A stretch of 11,463 bases of DNA, from NCBI GenBank assembly GCA_017556895.1, contig JAFYLX010000161.1, forward strand, positions 1 through 11,463. Direction: 5' to 3'. This document shows positions 1 to 5,696 of this stretch, piece by piece (within the stretch, counting starts at the first letter, position 1; each line of letters opens with the position of its first letter). Both the position numbers and the translations under genes were made by a program. This stretch comes from Bacillota bacterium. Lineage in GTDB: Bacteria; Bacillota_A; Clostridia; Peptostreptococcales; Anaerovoracaceae. The notes under the pieces were generated by a model, which was given only the letters and a program-made list of their open reading frames with translations, did not search any database and was not told the origin of the DNA.

Positions 1-285
1 AAGTGCCCCTATTCTTTCTTTTAATCTCTGCTTATCTATAGTTCTTAGTTGTTCTAGTAAAACAACTGAATCTTTGCTGAGTCCTCCTTCTGTGGCACTA
101 AGCTGTACATGTGTAGGAAGCTTAGCTTTACCAGTTTGCGATGTTACGGCAGCCACGATGATAGTCGGGCTATATTTGTTACCCACATCGTTTTGTACAA
201 CTAATACAGGCCTTACTCCCCCTTGTTCAGAACCTACCACAGGACTCAAATCAGCAAAAATCAAATCCCCTTTTTTTACTATCAA
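1..285 (-). CDS. mazF: MazF/EndoA-type mRNA endoribonuclease toxin, 3' end cut by window edge
   Basis: Sequence-specific, ribosome-independent mRNA interferase; the toxin of a type II toxin-antitoxin pair acting in the cytoplasm. The 95 visible codons (family about 116 aa) closely resemble Bacillus EndoA. They carry the core [16 protein letters not shown] at about 18-33, with the conserved Arg25, the AAVTSQ strand with Thr48, KAKLPTHV at 53-60 and [13 protein letters not shown] at 76-88. R25 and T48 match the catalytic pair known for Bacillus MazF. The start is the TTG at 283-285, because AAAGGAG (minus strand, 294-300) lies 8 nt upstream; a TTG two codons earlier is too close to it. The gene follows nnrD by 37 nt, so the two are probably co-transcribed. 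In Bacillus an antitoxin gene sits just upstream; here that place holds nnrD and no antitoxin ORF is visible. The C-terminus lies outside the window. Confidence 0.93.
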   Translation of the reverse strand, partial: MIVKKGDLIFADLSPVVGSEQGGVRPVLVVQNDVGNKYSPTIIVAAVTSQTGKAKLPTHVQLSATEGGLSKDSVVLLEQLRTIDKQRLKERIGAL

Positions 286-322
286 GTCCAACACTCCTTT
301 TGTTTCTAATCAGTGTGGATGT

Positions 323-1180
323 CTAACCTAAAATCTCCTTTATAGCAATTGCAGTATAATACGATATATCTGTGGCAATAAGACCATATTCTCCTATAGC
401 CTCTGCCGCCAGGTCCCCAGCCATTCCGTGTATAAACACGCCCGCAAGCGCCGCATCTTCAGGTGTAATAGGAGTCTTTAAACCTGTCTTTCGCTGCCCT
501 AAAAGGCTAGCAATAATACCAGTAAGCACATCTCCAGACCCCGCAGTCGCCATACCTGGGTTACCTGTAGTATTAATATATGTTTTAGAATCTCCTACGG
601 CTACAACTGTAGCATGTCCTTTCAGCACAGAAACGGCATTTGTCTTTTTCACTAACTCTAGCGCTATTTCTTTACGCTCCATACCATCCGTATTTACCGC
701 CAAAAGACGTCTCGCCTCACCTATATGCGGAGTTATAATCACATTTTTCTTTTCTCGCAGTTGCATAAACAAATCATTATATGCAACGACATTTAGTCCA
801 TCGGCATCCAGCACTATCGGTCCATCATAGTTTTCCAATATATATTTGACGGAATCGATACTATCTTTACTTTGACCAATTCCTGGTCCGACTGCCACTG
901 CGTCATACAGGCTCAGGTCAATGCTTTCAAAATCACGCTCAAGACAAGTGGCTTCCGGAACGCCTACCTGCACTATAGGAAATAAGTCCTTTGGGATTGC
1001 GACTTGCACTAGTCCGCTTCCGCATCTAAGCGCCGCTCTTGCAGCAAGGATTGCCGCCCCGGCCATCCCCGTAGAACCTGCGACTATTAAGATGCGTCCG
1101 CAATCACCTTTATGTATTTCCCTATCGCGTTTTCCAATAATAGTTTGGACAAATTCTTTTGTAATAATACTATCTTTCAT
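323..1180 (-). CDS. nnrD: ADP/ATP-dependent NAD(P)H-hydrate dehydratase (YjeF C-terminal/CARKD family)
   Basis: Metabolite-repair enzyme that dehydrates the S form of damaged NADHX or NADPHX back to NADH or NADPH using ADP or ATP. The 285-aa ribokinase-like fold shows GRILIVAGSTGMAGAAILAA at 29-48 (nucleotide loop), AVAVGPGIG at 94-102, VLDADGLN at 123-130, ITPHIGEARRLL at 149-160, VLKGHATVV at 185-193 and the signature NPGMATAGSGDVLTG at 207-221, with Asp217 the expected catalytic base. It is a stand-alone dehydratase; the NnrE epimerase domain fused N-terminally in many bacteria is absent here. I chose ATG 1178-1180 because GGAG lies 7 nt upstream. The frame stays open to 1264, but the longer forms would begin inside the mgtE terminator or have only a weak site. 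mazF follows 37 nt later. No convincing promoter was seen, so expression may partly depend on mgtE readthrough. Confidence 0.93.
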   Translation of the reverse strand: MKDSIITKEFVQTIIGKRDREIHKGDCGRILIVAGSTGMAGAAILAARAALRCGSGLVQVAIPKDLFPIVQVGVPEATCLERDFESIDLSLYDAVAVGPGIGQSKDSIDSVKYILENYDGPIVLDADGLNVVAYNDLFMQLREKKNVIITPHIGEARRLLAVNTDGMERKEIALELVKKTNAVSVLKGHATVVAVGDSKTYINTTGNPGMATAGSGDVLTGIIASLLGQRKTGLKTPITPEDAALAGVFIHGMAGDLAAEAIGEYGLIATDISYYTAIAIKEILG

Positions 1181-1230
1181 AATTTTCTCCGAAAAATTTG
1201 CTGCCCTCATAGAGCCTATATAACCTATAT

Positions 1231-1260
1231 AAAAAGAACCGGCACTCAAAAGTCCGGTTC
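1231..1260 (-). terminator. Rho-independent terminator after mgtE
   Basis: On the minus strand GAACCGGACT and AGTGCCGGTTC pair with one bulged C around a 4-nt loop (1236-1260). TTTTT follows directly at 1235-1231. It starts about 14 nt past the mgtE stop, so it should end mgtE transcripts or reduce readthrough into nnrD-mazF. Confidence 0.85.
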
Positions 1261-1273
1261 TCATATCTTGTCT

Positions 1274-2680
1274 CTATAATCCTAATATTAACTTTGCCAT
1301 TAAGAAGTAAATCAATACTGATACCATATCTGTTAAGGATGCAATAACCGGATTTGCCATTAACGCAGGGTCAGCCTTTAACTTCTTCGCAAGCATCGGT
1401 ACCAGTCCACCTAAACACTTAGCAAATGTAACAATCATTACTAAGGATACGCAAACAGTCAGTGCAATAGCCGCACTCTCGCCGTCGATAATCATTATCT
1501 TCGCGAAGTTAAATACACTTAAAACAGCTCCGATACAGAAACTGATTCTAAATTCTTTCCACAATACTTTGAAAGTATCTTCTAAATCAACTTCATTTAG
1601 GGATAGGCCTCGAACAATAAGTGTTGATGCCTGTGAACCTGTGTTACCACCCATACCCATAAGTAGCGGCATGTATGATACAAGTACTACCACTTTAGAT
1701 AAAATTTCTTCGAAGCTGGAAACTATAGCCCCCGTAACCATTAGGGCAACCATCATAGTTAAAAGCCAAGGAAGTCTTGCTTTTACATGCTGGTAAACGC
1801 TCTTATCTAAGTATTCCTGATCGTTGTCTTCAAGGTCGATGATACCGGCCATGTACTCGATATCTTCTGTTGTTTCGTCTTCGATTACGTCTAGGATATC
1901 GTCGACTGTGATAATACCAACAATACGATGTTCTTTATCTACTACCGGCATAGCGATAAAGTCGTATTTCTTGAAGGCTTCTGAAACCTCTTCCTGGTCG
2001 TCATAAACATTTAGCCATACATAATCTGTATGCATGATATCTAAGATTCTTACGTTATCGTCTGTGATAACAAGTTTACTTAAAGAAACTATACCTATAA
2101 GTTTACGACCTGAGTCCTTAACATAACAAGTAAGTACTGTTTCTGCTTCAGGACCTTCTTTTTTGATGTATGCTAAAGCTTCACCTACTGTCCATTCTTT
2201 TTGCAAGCTGATGTAGTACGGCGTCATCAGTGAACCCGCACAATCATCTGGGTAGTTCAAGAATGTGTTGATTAGCTTACGCTCATCTTTTGGTGTCTTT
2301 TCTAAGATTTTATCTACAACGTTTGCAGGTAGTTCTTCTAAAATATCGATCTTATCGTCGAAGTCTAATTCCTGAACAATGTAGTTTAATTCTTTATCTG
2401 TAATACCGTCGATGATCTTAAGTTGGTCATCGGCTGGTAAGTATGAGAATACCTCTACTGAAATTGCCTTAGGAAGCAATCTATAAATTACAACCGTAGA
2501 CTCGATTAAATCAGAATCCTCTAATAATTCTTCGAACATTTCGGCAATATCTGCCTCGTTATATTTTAGAAGTTCATCTCTAACCTGGAAGTATCTCTTT
2601 TCTTCTATCCATTCAAAGATTTTTTCTAAGGATTCTTCAAATGCAAGTTCTGGTTGCATTAGTGTAATTGGATCCATCAT
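1274..2680 (-). CDS. mgtE: MgtE-family magnesium channel/transporter
   Basis: Homodimeric inner-membrane Mg2+ channel gated by cytosolic Mg2+. The 468 residues follow the full family plan. A helical acidic N domain covers about 15-145. A CBS pair covers about 149-270, entered by DCAGSLMTP at 146-154 and with a second-repeat core IAMPVVD at 242-248. A connecting helix leads to five membrane spans at about 303-323, 328-348, 378-398, 401-425 and 445-466. The hallmark PLLMGMGGNTGSQASTLIVR is at 338-357, and KADPALMANP at 435-444 precedes SLTD with Asp451, the position of the conserved pore aspartate. The start is the first of two adjacent ATGs (2678-2680), 7 nt after AGGAGG; the second would give 467 aa. 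The gene has its own promoter and a long leader (described separately) and ends in a terminator. Co2+ transport is a known side activity in the family. Nothing is truncated. Confidence 0.96.
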   Translation of the reverse strand: MMDPITLMQPELAFEESLEKIFEWIEEKRYFQVRDELLKYNEADIAEMFEELLEDSDLIESTVVIYRLLPKAISVEVFSYLPADDQLKIIDGITDKELNYIVQELDFDDKIDILEELPANVVDKILEKTPKDERKLINTFLNYPDDCAGSLMTPYYISLQKEWTVGEALAYIKKEGPEAETVLTCYVKDSGRKLIGIVSLSKLVITDDNVRILDIMHTDYVWLNVYDDQEEVSEAFKKYDFIAMPVVDKEHRIVGIITVDDILDVIEDETTEDIEYMAGIIDLEDNDQEYLDKSVYQHVKARLPWLLTMMVALMVTGAIVSSFEEILSKVVVLVSYMPLLMGMGGNTGSQASTLIVRGLSLNEVDLEDTFKVLWKEFRISFCIGAVLSVFNFAKIMIIDGESAAIALTVCVSLVMIVTFAKCLGGLVPMLAKKLKADPALMANPVIASLTDMVSVLIYFLMAKLILGL

Positions 2681-2687
2681 AACTAGT

Positions 2688-2697
2688 CCTCCTCTCC
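2688..2697 (-). promoter_or_regulatory. mgtE ribosome binding site, possibly sequestered
   Basis: GGAGAGGAGG on the minus strand lies 7 nt before ATG 2680 and decides the start. GAGAGGAG (2689-2696) could pair 7 of 8 bases with CTCGTCTC in the leader (minus, about 2780-2773), which would hide the site. Confidence 0.8.
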
Positions 2698-2723
2698 ATT
2701 TCCAATATTGCAAGATTTTTAGT

Positions 2724-2750
2724 TGTACAAACTATCCGAGAGTCCGTACA
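2724..2750 (-). promoter_or_regulatory. Leader hairpin II upstream of mgtE
   Basis: TGTACGGACT and AGTTTGTACA form an uninterrupted 10-bp RNA stem with two G-U pairs and the 7-nt loop CTCGGAT. No U-run follows, so it is not a terminator. The G-U pairs mean it is stronger as RNA than as a DNA palindrome and fits an RNA element in the mgtE leader. It does not match the M-box Mg2+ riboswitch consensus as I remember it. Confidence 0.55.
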
Positions 2751-2784
2751 TTAGGCCTTGCTACATGGATTAGAGACGAGTTTT

Positions 2785-2815
2785 ATAGAGGGTTTGCCGT
2801 AAGCATCCTCTCTAT
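2785..2815 (-). promoter_or_regulatory. Leader hairpin I, overlapping the short ORF stop codon
   Basis: On the minus strand ATAGAGAGG pairs with CCCTCTAT (one bulged A), and TGC pairs with GCA further in, around a small loop. The 5' arm contains the TAG stop of the 25-codon leader ORF, so a ribosome finishing that ORF would melt the hairpin. That coupling is typical of translation-dependent leader control; the function here is inferred. Confidence 0.5.
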
Positions 2816-2889
2816 CTCTTCACAGCTGGAGCAAAGCACATTGAATTTCTTGTTAAATTGTTATTATTCCCGTCAGGAACCGTATCCAT
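2812..2889 (-). CDS. Possible 25-aa leader peptide upstream of mgtE
   Basis: A short ORF starting MDTVPDGNNNN and ending CFAPAVKR. A strong AAAGGAG (2897-2903, minus) lies 7 nt before its ATG, as good as the sites of the long genes here. It starts about 60 nt after the predicted transcription start and ends about 130 nt before mgtE. It has no membrane segment and no recognisable domain. Its first codons combine Asp2, Pro5 and Asp6. In enterobacterial MgtL, acidic plus proline-rich early codons destabilise ribosomes at low Mg2+ and turn on mgtA; the sequences here are not homologous by eye, only reminiscent. The stop codon lies inside hairpin I, and the last codons (AGAGATAG) could pair with the segment that could mask the mgtE ribosome binding site. 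The alternative is that the ORF is fortuitous. Confidence 0.5.
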   Translation of the reverse strand: MDTVPDGNNNNLTRNSMCFAPAVKR

Positions 2890-2956
2890 GTCTTTACTCC
2901 TTTCTTAATTATGCGCATATCGCGCCGTCATCAATACTAATATCCTTAACTGTTTT

Positions 2957-2986
2957 ATTATAGCCTAATTTACTTGGTTTTTGCAA
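2957..2986 (-). promoter_or_regulatory. Predicted sigma-A promoter of mgtE and its leader ORF
   Basis: On the minus strand the -35 TTGCAA (2986-2981) and the -10 TATAAT (2962-2957) are separated by 18 bp. The predicted start is near 2950, giving a leader of about 270 nt before mgtE. A GCGC-GATAT-GCGC mini-hairpin (2913-2925) and an 8-codon ATG ORF (2905-2931) without a convincing ribosome site lie between promoter and leader peptide. Confidence 0.65.
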
Positions 2987-3040
2987 GGGGTGTTGAAGGT
3001 TTGTTTCTACGCCTATTTGCCCTGAATTTGCGTTTTTTTC

Positions 3041-3254
3041 AAAAAAAGGATGACTTTTTTCGGGGTAATATTTTAATTTTAACCACACTAAAAATTCATT
3101 AGTTCTCAAATGCAGTATTCCAGGCTTTAATTGCAATTTTGTTTTCAGTGTCATTTTGAGCATAATAAAAAGTCATCCTTATTTTCAAAATCTTTTGTTT
3201 TAGGGTAAGCCTAAAATCTATTTTTTAAAAACGCAAAAAAAGGATGACTTTTTT
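3041..3254. repeat. Three copies of a GGATGAC-centred A/T-flanked repeat
   Basis: The 20-mer aaaaaaaggatgactttttt occurs identically at 3041-3060 and 3235-3254. A third, inverted copy at 3167-3181 shares the core AAGGATGACTTTTT. All three lie in the A/T-rich gene-free stretch between the divergent mgtE leader promoter and the promoter at 3289. Each copy has an A-run and a T-run around GGATGAC, giving bent, weakly palindromic sites. They could be regulator binding sites or ends of small mobile elements. The rest of 2987-3288 shows no gene I can support. Confidence 0.7.
3045..3181. mobile_element. MITE-like element with GGATGAC terminal inverted repeats
   Basis: The 137 bp are bounded by aaaGGATGACTTTTT on the left and its complement on the right (inner ends near 3059 and 3167). 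An identical 9-bp direct repeat TTTTCAAAA abuts each end (3036-3044 and 3182-3190), as a target-site duplication would. The interior is A/T-rich with no transposase, so only a non-autonomous element is possible. The duplicated word is simple and A/T-rich, and a third GGATGAC copy lies outside the unit, so chance or a different boundary remains possible. Confidence 0.35.
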
Positions 3255-3285
3255 CCATTTTTTTCCATCCGAAGCAATGTCGTAG

Positions 3286-3294
3286 TGCTATAAT
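3286..3294 (+). promoter_or_regulatory. Extended -10 promoter for the 3352 gene
   Basis: TGCTATAAT at 3286-3294 is a perfect extended -10. No good -35 is present at 16-18 bp, which an extended -10 can tolerate. The predicted start near 3301 leaves a leader of about 50 nt. One GGATGAC repeat copy (3235-3254) ends about 32 bp upstream of it, where a regulator could act. Confidence 0.55.
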
Positions 3295-3351
3295 TATTCT
3301 GCAAAGGGGATAACACAAACTATATTACAAAACAGCAAGAAAGGATTTGAG

Positions 3352-4095
3352 ATGAAATATTATAACCTGACTAAAGCAGACAAAGAGCTGCAGGAAAAAC
3401 TTATAAGAAAATACTCACACCGAATTATTTCACTTCCTAAAGGCAGGCTAACTTACAAAAGAAAGTATGGCAGGAAGTATTACTACTTAAACAATGACAA
3501 ATATCTAGGAGCAAAAGATTCAAACCTTATCCGCGATTTAAAAACACGTGCATACCTTGAAAAAGCTATAAAAATCATGACAACCAACGTCAAAAGCCAG
3601 GAAAAACTCCTATCAAAGTACAAACCTTATGATTTCGCATCTATAAACGACTCTTTATCGCCGGCCTACCAAAGTGACTACAAAATAGCAGCCAAAGATC
3701 CCACAAACGAATTTAGTTTCGGTTCGGCTCCAATACACCGTACTTCTTTCGGATTATACACGCGTTCAAGAGCAGAAGCTTTTATTGCCGAAATGCTACA
3801 CACTGAAGGCATTAAATTCACATATGAGGAACCCCTCGATTTAATAACTAGAGACGGAAACTTCATCACACTACACCCCGACTTTACCATACATTTATCT
3901 CCCTATGAGAAAAAATATTGGGAGCATGCAGGGCTCTTCAACGAAGAAGAATATCGAAATAACTTTTTCTCAAAACTTGATTCTTATTTCTATAACGATA
4001 TTACAATACCAACAAATCTCATAATCACAATAGACTCAAAAGACGGGGCATTTGACGGATTAGGTATCCAAAAAATCATTAAATCACTGCTTTGA
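3352..4095 (+). CDS. Unnamed protein with PD-(D/E)XK nuclease-like C-terminal half
   Basis: 247 aa, no signal peptide or membrane span, probably cytoplasmic. Residues 1-90 are basic. A KGRLTYKRKYGRKYYYL segment (30-46) leads into a helix-rich stretch (58-90); this layout is common in uncharacterised clostridial proteins. The C-terminal half has the order expected for a PD-(D/E)XK fold: RSRAEAFIAEML with Glu142 at 138-149, TYEEP at 157-161, HPDFTI with Asp177 at 175-180, YWEHAG with Glu191/His192 at 189-194, and a later strand NLIITIDSKDG at 222-232. His in place of the usual Lys of the E-x-K motif resembles variants seen in hypothetical proteins of this group, so cleavage activity is not certain. 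AAGGA lies 6 nt before the ATG. Lysine is mostly AAA, unlike downstream gdhA. No partner, methylase or antitoxin lies nearby and no terminator was seen. No biological role is known to me. Confidence 0.7.
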   Translation: MKYYNLTKADKELQEKLIRKYSHRIISLPKGRLTYKRKYGRKYYYLNNDKYLGAKDSNLIRDLKTRAYLEKAIKIMTTNVKSQEKLLSKYKPYDFASINDSLSPAYQSDYKIAAKDPTNEFSFGSAPIHRTSFGLYTRSRAEAFIAEMLHTEGIKFTYEEPLDLITRDGNFITLHPDFTIHLSPYEKKYWEHAGLFNEEEYRNNFFSKLDSYFYNDITIPTNLIITIDSKDGAFDGLGIQKIIKSLL

Positions 4096-4160
4096 TTGGT
4101 ATCGCTTGGCACGTTCAAATTGGACGTAAAAAAATACATAAAAATCTTGTATACACGGTG

Positions 4161-4189
4161 TTGACAACCCCATTTTGAAGTGCTAAATT
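4161..4189 (+). promoter_or_regulatory. Strong predicted sigma-A promoter of gdhA
   Basis: A consensus -35 TTGACA (4161-4166) and a -10 TAAATT (4184-4189) preceded by TGC (extended -10) are 17 bp apart. The predicted start is near 4196, just before the hairpin at 4204-4227. Confidence 0.8.
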
Positions 4190-4203
4190 GATAGTAGCAA
4201 GGT

Positions 4204-4227
4204 ATGTAATTTTTTACAAAATTACAT
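4204..4227 (+). promoter_or_regulatory. Perfect 10-bp hairpin at the gdhA mRNA 5' end
   Basis: ATGTAATTTT and AAAATTACAT form a perfect inverted repeat around TTAC. It starts about 8 nt after the predicted transcription start and ends 19 nt before the ribosome binding site. It could be a 5' stabilising stem-loop or a DNA operator. The absence of a T-run after it rules out a normal terminator. Confidence 0.6.
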
Positions 4228-4258
4228 GCAAATTCGAAAAAGAAAAGAGGAGATTCCA

Positions 4259-5602
4259 ATGGCACATATCGTTGAACAGTACATTGAATTAGCAAAGAAG
4301 AGAAATCCTGGTGAACCTGAATTCCACCAGACTGTAGAAGAAGTATTAGAATCAATCGCTCCAGTTCTTGAAGCACATCCTGAATACGTAGAAGCAGGTC
4401 TAGTTGAAAGACTAATCGAACCTGAAAGAGGTATCAGCTTCAGAGTTCCTTGGGTTGATGATGAAGGTAAAGTACAGGTTAACAGAGGTTACAGATACGA
4501 ATTCAACTCCGCAATCGGACCTTACAAGGGTGGTTTAAGATTCGCTCCAAACGTATACCCTGGTATCATTAAGTTCTTAGGTTTCGAACAGATCTTCAAG
4601 AACTCCTTAACAGGTCTTCCAATCGGCGGCGGTAAGGGCGGCGCAGACTTCGACCCTAACGGCAAGTCCGATGCAGAAATCATGAGATTCTGTCAGTCCT
4701 TCATGACTGAATTATACAGACACGTTGGCGCTCAGACTGACGTTCCAGCTGGTGACTTAGGCGTAGGCGCTAGAGAAATCGGTTACATGTTCGGTCAGTA
4801 CAAGAGAATCGTTAACAGATACGAAGGCGTTTTAACTGGTAAGGGCTTATCCTACGGCGGTTTAGCTGGTAGAACAGAAGCTACTGGTTACGGTATCGTA
4901 TTCTTCACAAGAGAAATGCTTAAGGCTAACGGCGAAGAATTAGCTGGTAAGACAGTTGCAGTATCCGGTTTCGGTAACGTATCTTGGGGTACAGTTCAGA
5001 AGTTAAACCAGTTAGGCGCTAAGGTTATCACTATCTCCGGTCCAGATGGTTACATCTTAGACGAAGAAGGCGTTTCCGGCGAAAAGGAAGCTTACATGCT
5101 TGAACTAAGAGCATCCGGTAAGAACATCGTTGCTCCTTACGCTGAAAAGTTCCCTAACGCTAAGTTCTTCCCTGGAAAGAAGCCTTGGGAAGTTAAGGCT
5201 GACGTTTATATCCCTTGCGCAACTCAGAACGAAATCAGAATTGAAGACGCTCAGGCTATGGTTGCTAACGGATGTAAGTTCCTTTGCGAAGGTGCAAACA
5301 TGCCTACAACTAACGAAGCATTAAAGTTCTTAATGGAAAACGGCGTAATCGTAGGTCCTTCCAAGGCTGCTAACGCTGGTGGTGTAGCTTGTTCTTGTAT
5401 CGAAATGGGACAGAACGCTGGTCACACAGTATTCTCACCTGCTCAGGTTTACGAACAGCTTGAAACTATCATGGTTAACATCCACAAGAACTCTGCTGAA
5501 GCAGCTCAGAGATACGGCTTAGGTTACAACCTAGTTGCTGGTGCTAACATCGCAGGTTTCGAAAAGGTTGCAGAAGCTATGATGGCTCAGGGTATTGTAT
5601 AA
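4259..5602 (+). CDS. gdhA: Hexameric glutamate dehydrogenase, probably NAD-linked type
   Basis: Interconverts glutamate with 2-oxoglutarate and ammonia in the cytoplasm, linking amino-acid fermentation or ammonia assimilation to central metabolism. The 447 aa are the normal length for the small hexameric class. The substrate domain shows GPYKGGLRF (88-94, Lys90), FKNSLTGLPIGGGKGGADFD (113-132, Lys114 and catalytic Lys126) and DVPAGDLGVG (161-170, Asp166). The Rossmann domain has SGFGNV (236-241) and SGPDGYI (260-266). Phe238 and Pro262 are the residues I recall from the NAD-specific Clostridium symbiosum enzyme, whereas the E. coli NADP enzyme has Ser in the glycine loop, so NAD use is favoured but not proven. 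The start is ATG 4259, with GAGGAG 6 nt upstream; an in-frame ATG at 4226 lies inside the 5' hairpin. Codon choice is very biased (AAG for Lys, AGA for Arg, TTA or CTT for Leu), as in highly expressed genes. A terminator follows. Confidence 0.97.
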   Translation: MAHIVEQYIELAKKRNPGEPEFHQTVEEVLESIAPVLEAHPEYVEAGLVERLIEPERGISFRVPWVDDEGKVQVNRGYRYEFNSAIGPYKGGLRFAPNVYPGIIKFLGFEQIFKNSLTGLPIGGGKGGADFDPNGKSDAEIMRFCQSFMTELYRHVGAQTDVPAGDLGVGAREIGYMFGQYKRIVNRYEGVLTGKGLSYGGLAGRTEATGYGIVFFTREMLKANGEELAGKTVAVSGFGNVSWGTVQKLNQLGAKVITISGPDGYILDEEGVSGEKEAYMLELRASGKNIVAPYAEKFPNAKFFPGKKPWEVKADVYIPCATQNEIRIEDAQAMVANGCKFLCEGANMPTTNEALKFLMENGVIVGPSKAANAGGVACSCIEMGQNAGHTVFSPAQVYEQLETIMVNIHKNSAEAAQRYGLGYNLVAGANIAGFEKVAEAMMAQGIV

Positions 5603-5630
5603 TATCTCTACATAAGCACAAAAATGTACT

Positions 5631-5660
5631 AAAAGGGTTTCCTAACGGAAACCCTTTTTT
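5631..5660. terminator. Bidirectional terminator between convergent gdhA and addA
   Basis: AAAAGGGTTTCC and GGAAACCCTTTT form a perfect 12-bp stem around TAAC. A T-run follows on the plus strand (5655-5660), and the A-run at 5631-5634 gives TTTT on the minus strand. It lies 29 nt past gdhA and 37 nt past the addA stop, so it serves both genes. Confidence 0.93.
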
Positions 5661-5696
5661 AATGTTTTTTCATTTGAAGTTTTATAACTTACCGCC

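Noticed and set aside
1181..1235. Dedicated promoter for nnrD
   Set aside because: TATATAGG-type repeats occur, but no -35/-10 pair with acceptable spacing was found.
1181..1264. Longer N-terminus of NnrD (starts at 1264 or 1210)
   Set aside because: The 1264 start lies in the mgtE terminator, and 1210 has only a weak AGG; GGAG before 1180 is better.
2905..2931. 8-codon ORF in the mgtE leader
   Set aside because: Only AAGGA about 10-11 nt upstream supports it; too short to separate from chance. Mentioned in the promoter entry only.
2681..2950. M-box (ykoK) Mg2+ riboswitch upstream of mgtE
   Set aside because: The conserved M-box blocks I remember are not readable in the leader; the stems seen are different.
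2909..3163. 84-codon minus-strand ORF
   Set aside because: It spans the mgtE promoter and the repeat/MITE-like element, has no good ribosome site, and its product is A/T-driven without family features.
4110..4135. Terminator after the PD-(D/E)XK-like gene
   Set aside because: ACGTTC/GGACGT can form a 6-bp stem, but it is followed by an A-run, not a T-run, on the gene's strand.
4226..4258. Eleven extra N-terminal residues of GdhA from ATG 4226
   Set aside because: That ATG is in the 3' arm of the 5'-UTR hairpin without a ribosome site; ATG 4259 has GAGGAG at ideal spacing and gives the family N-terminus.
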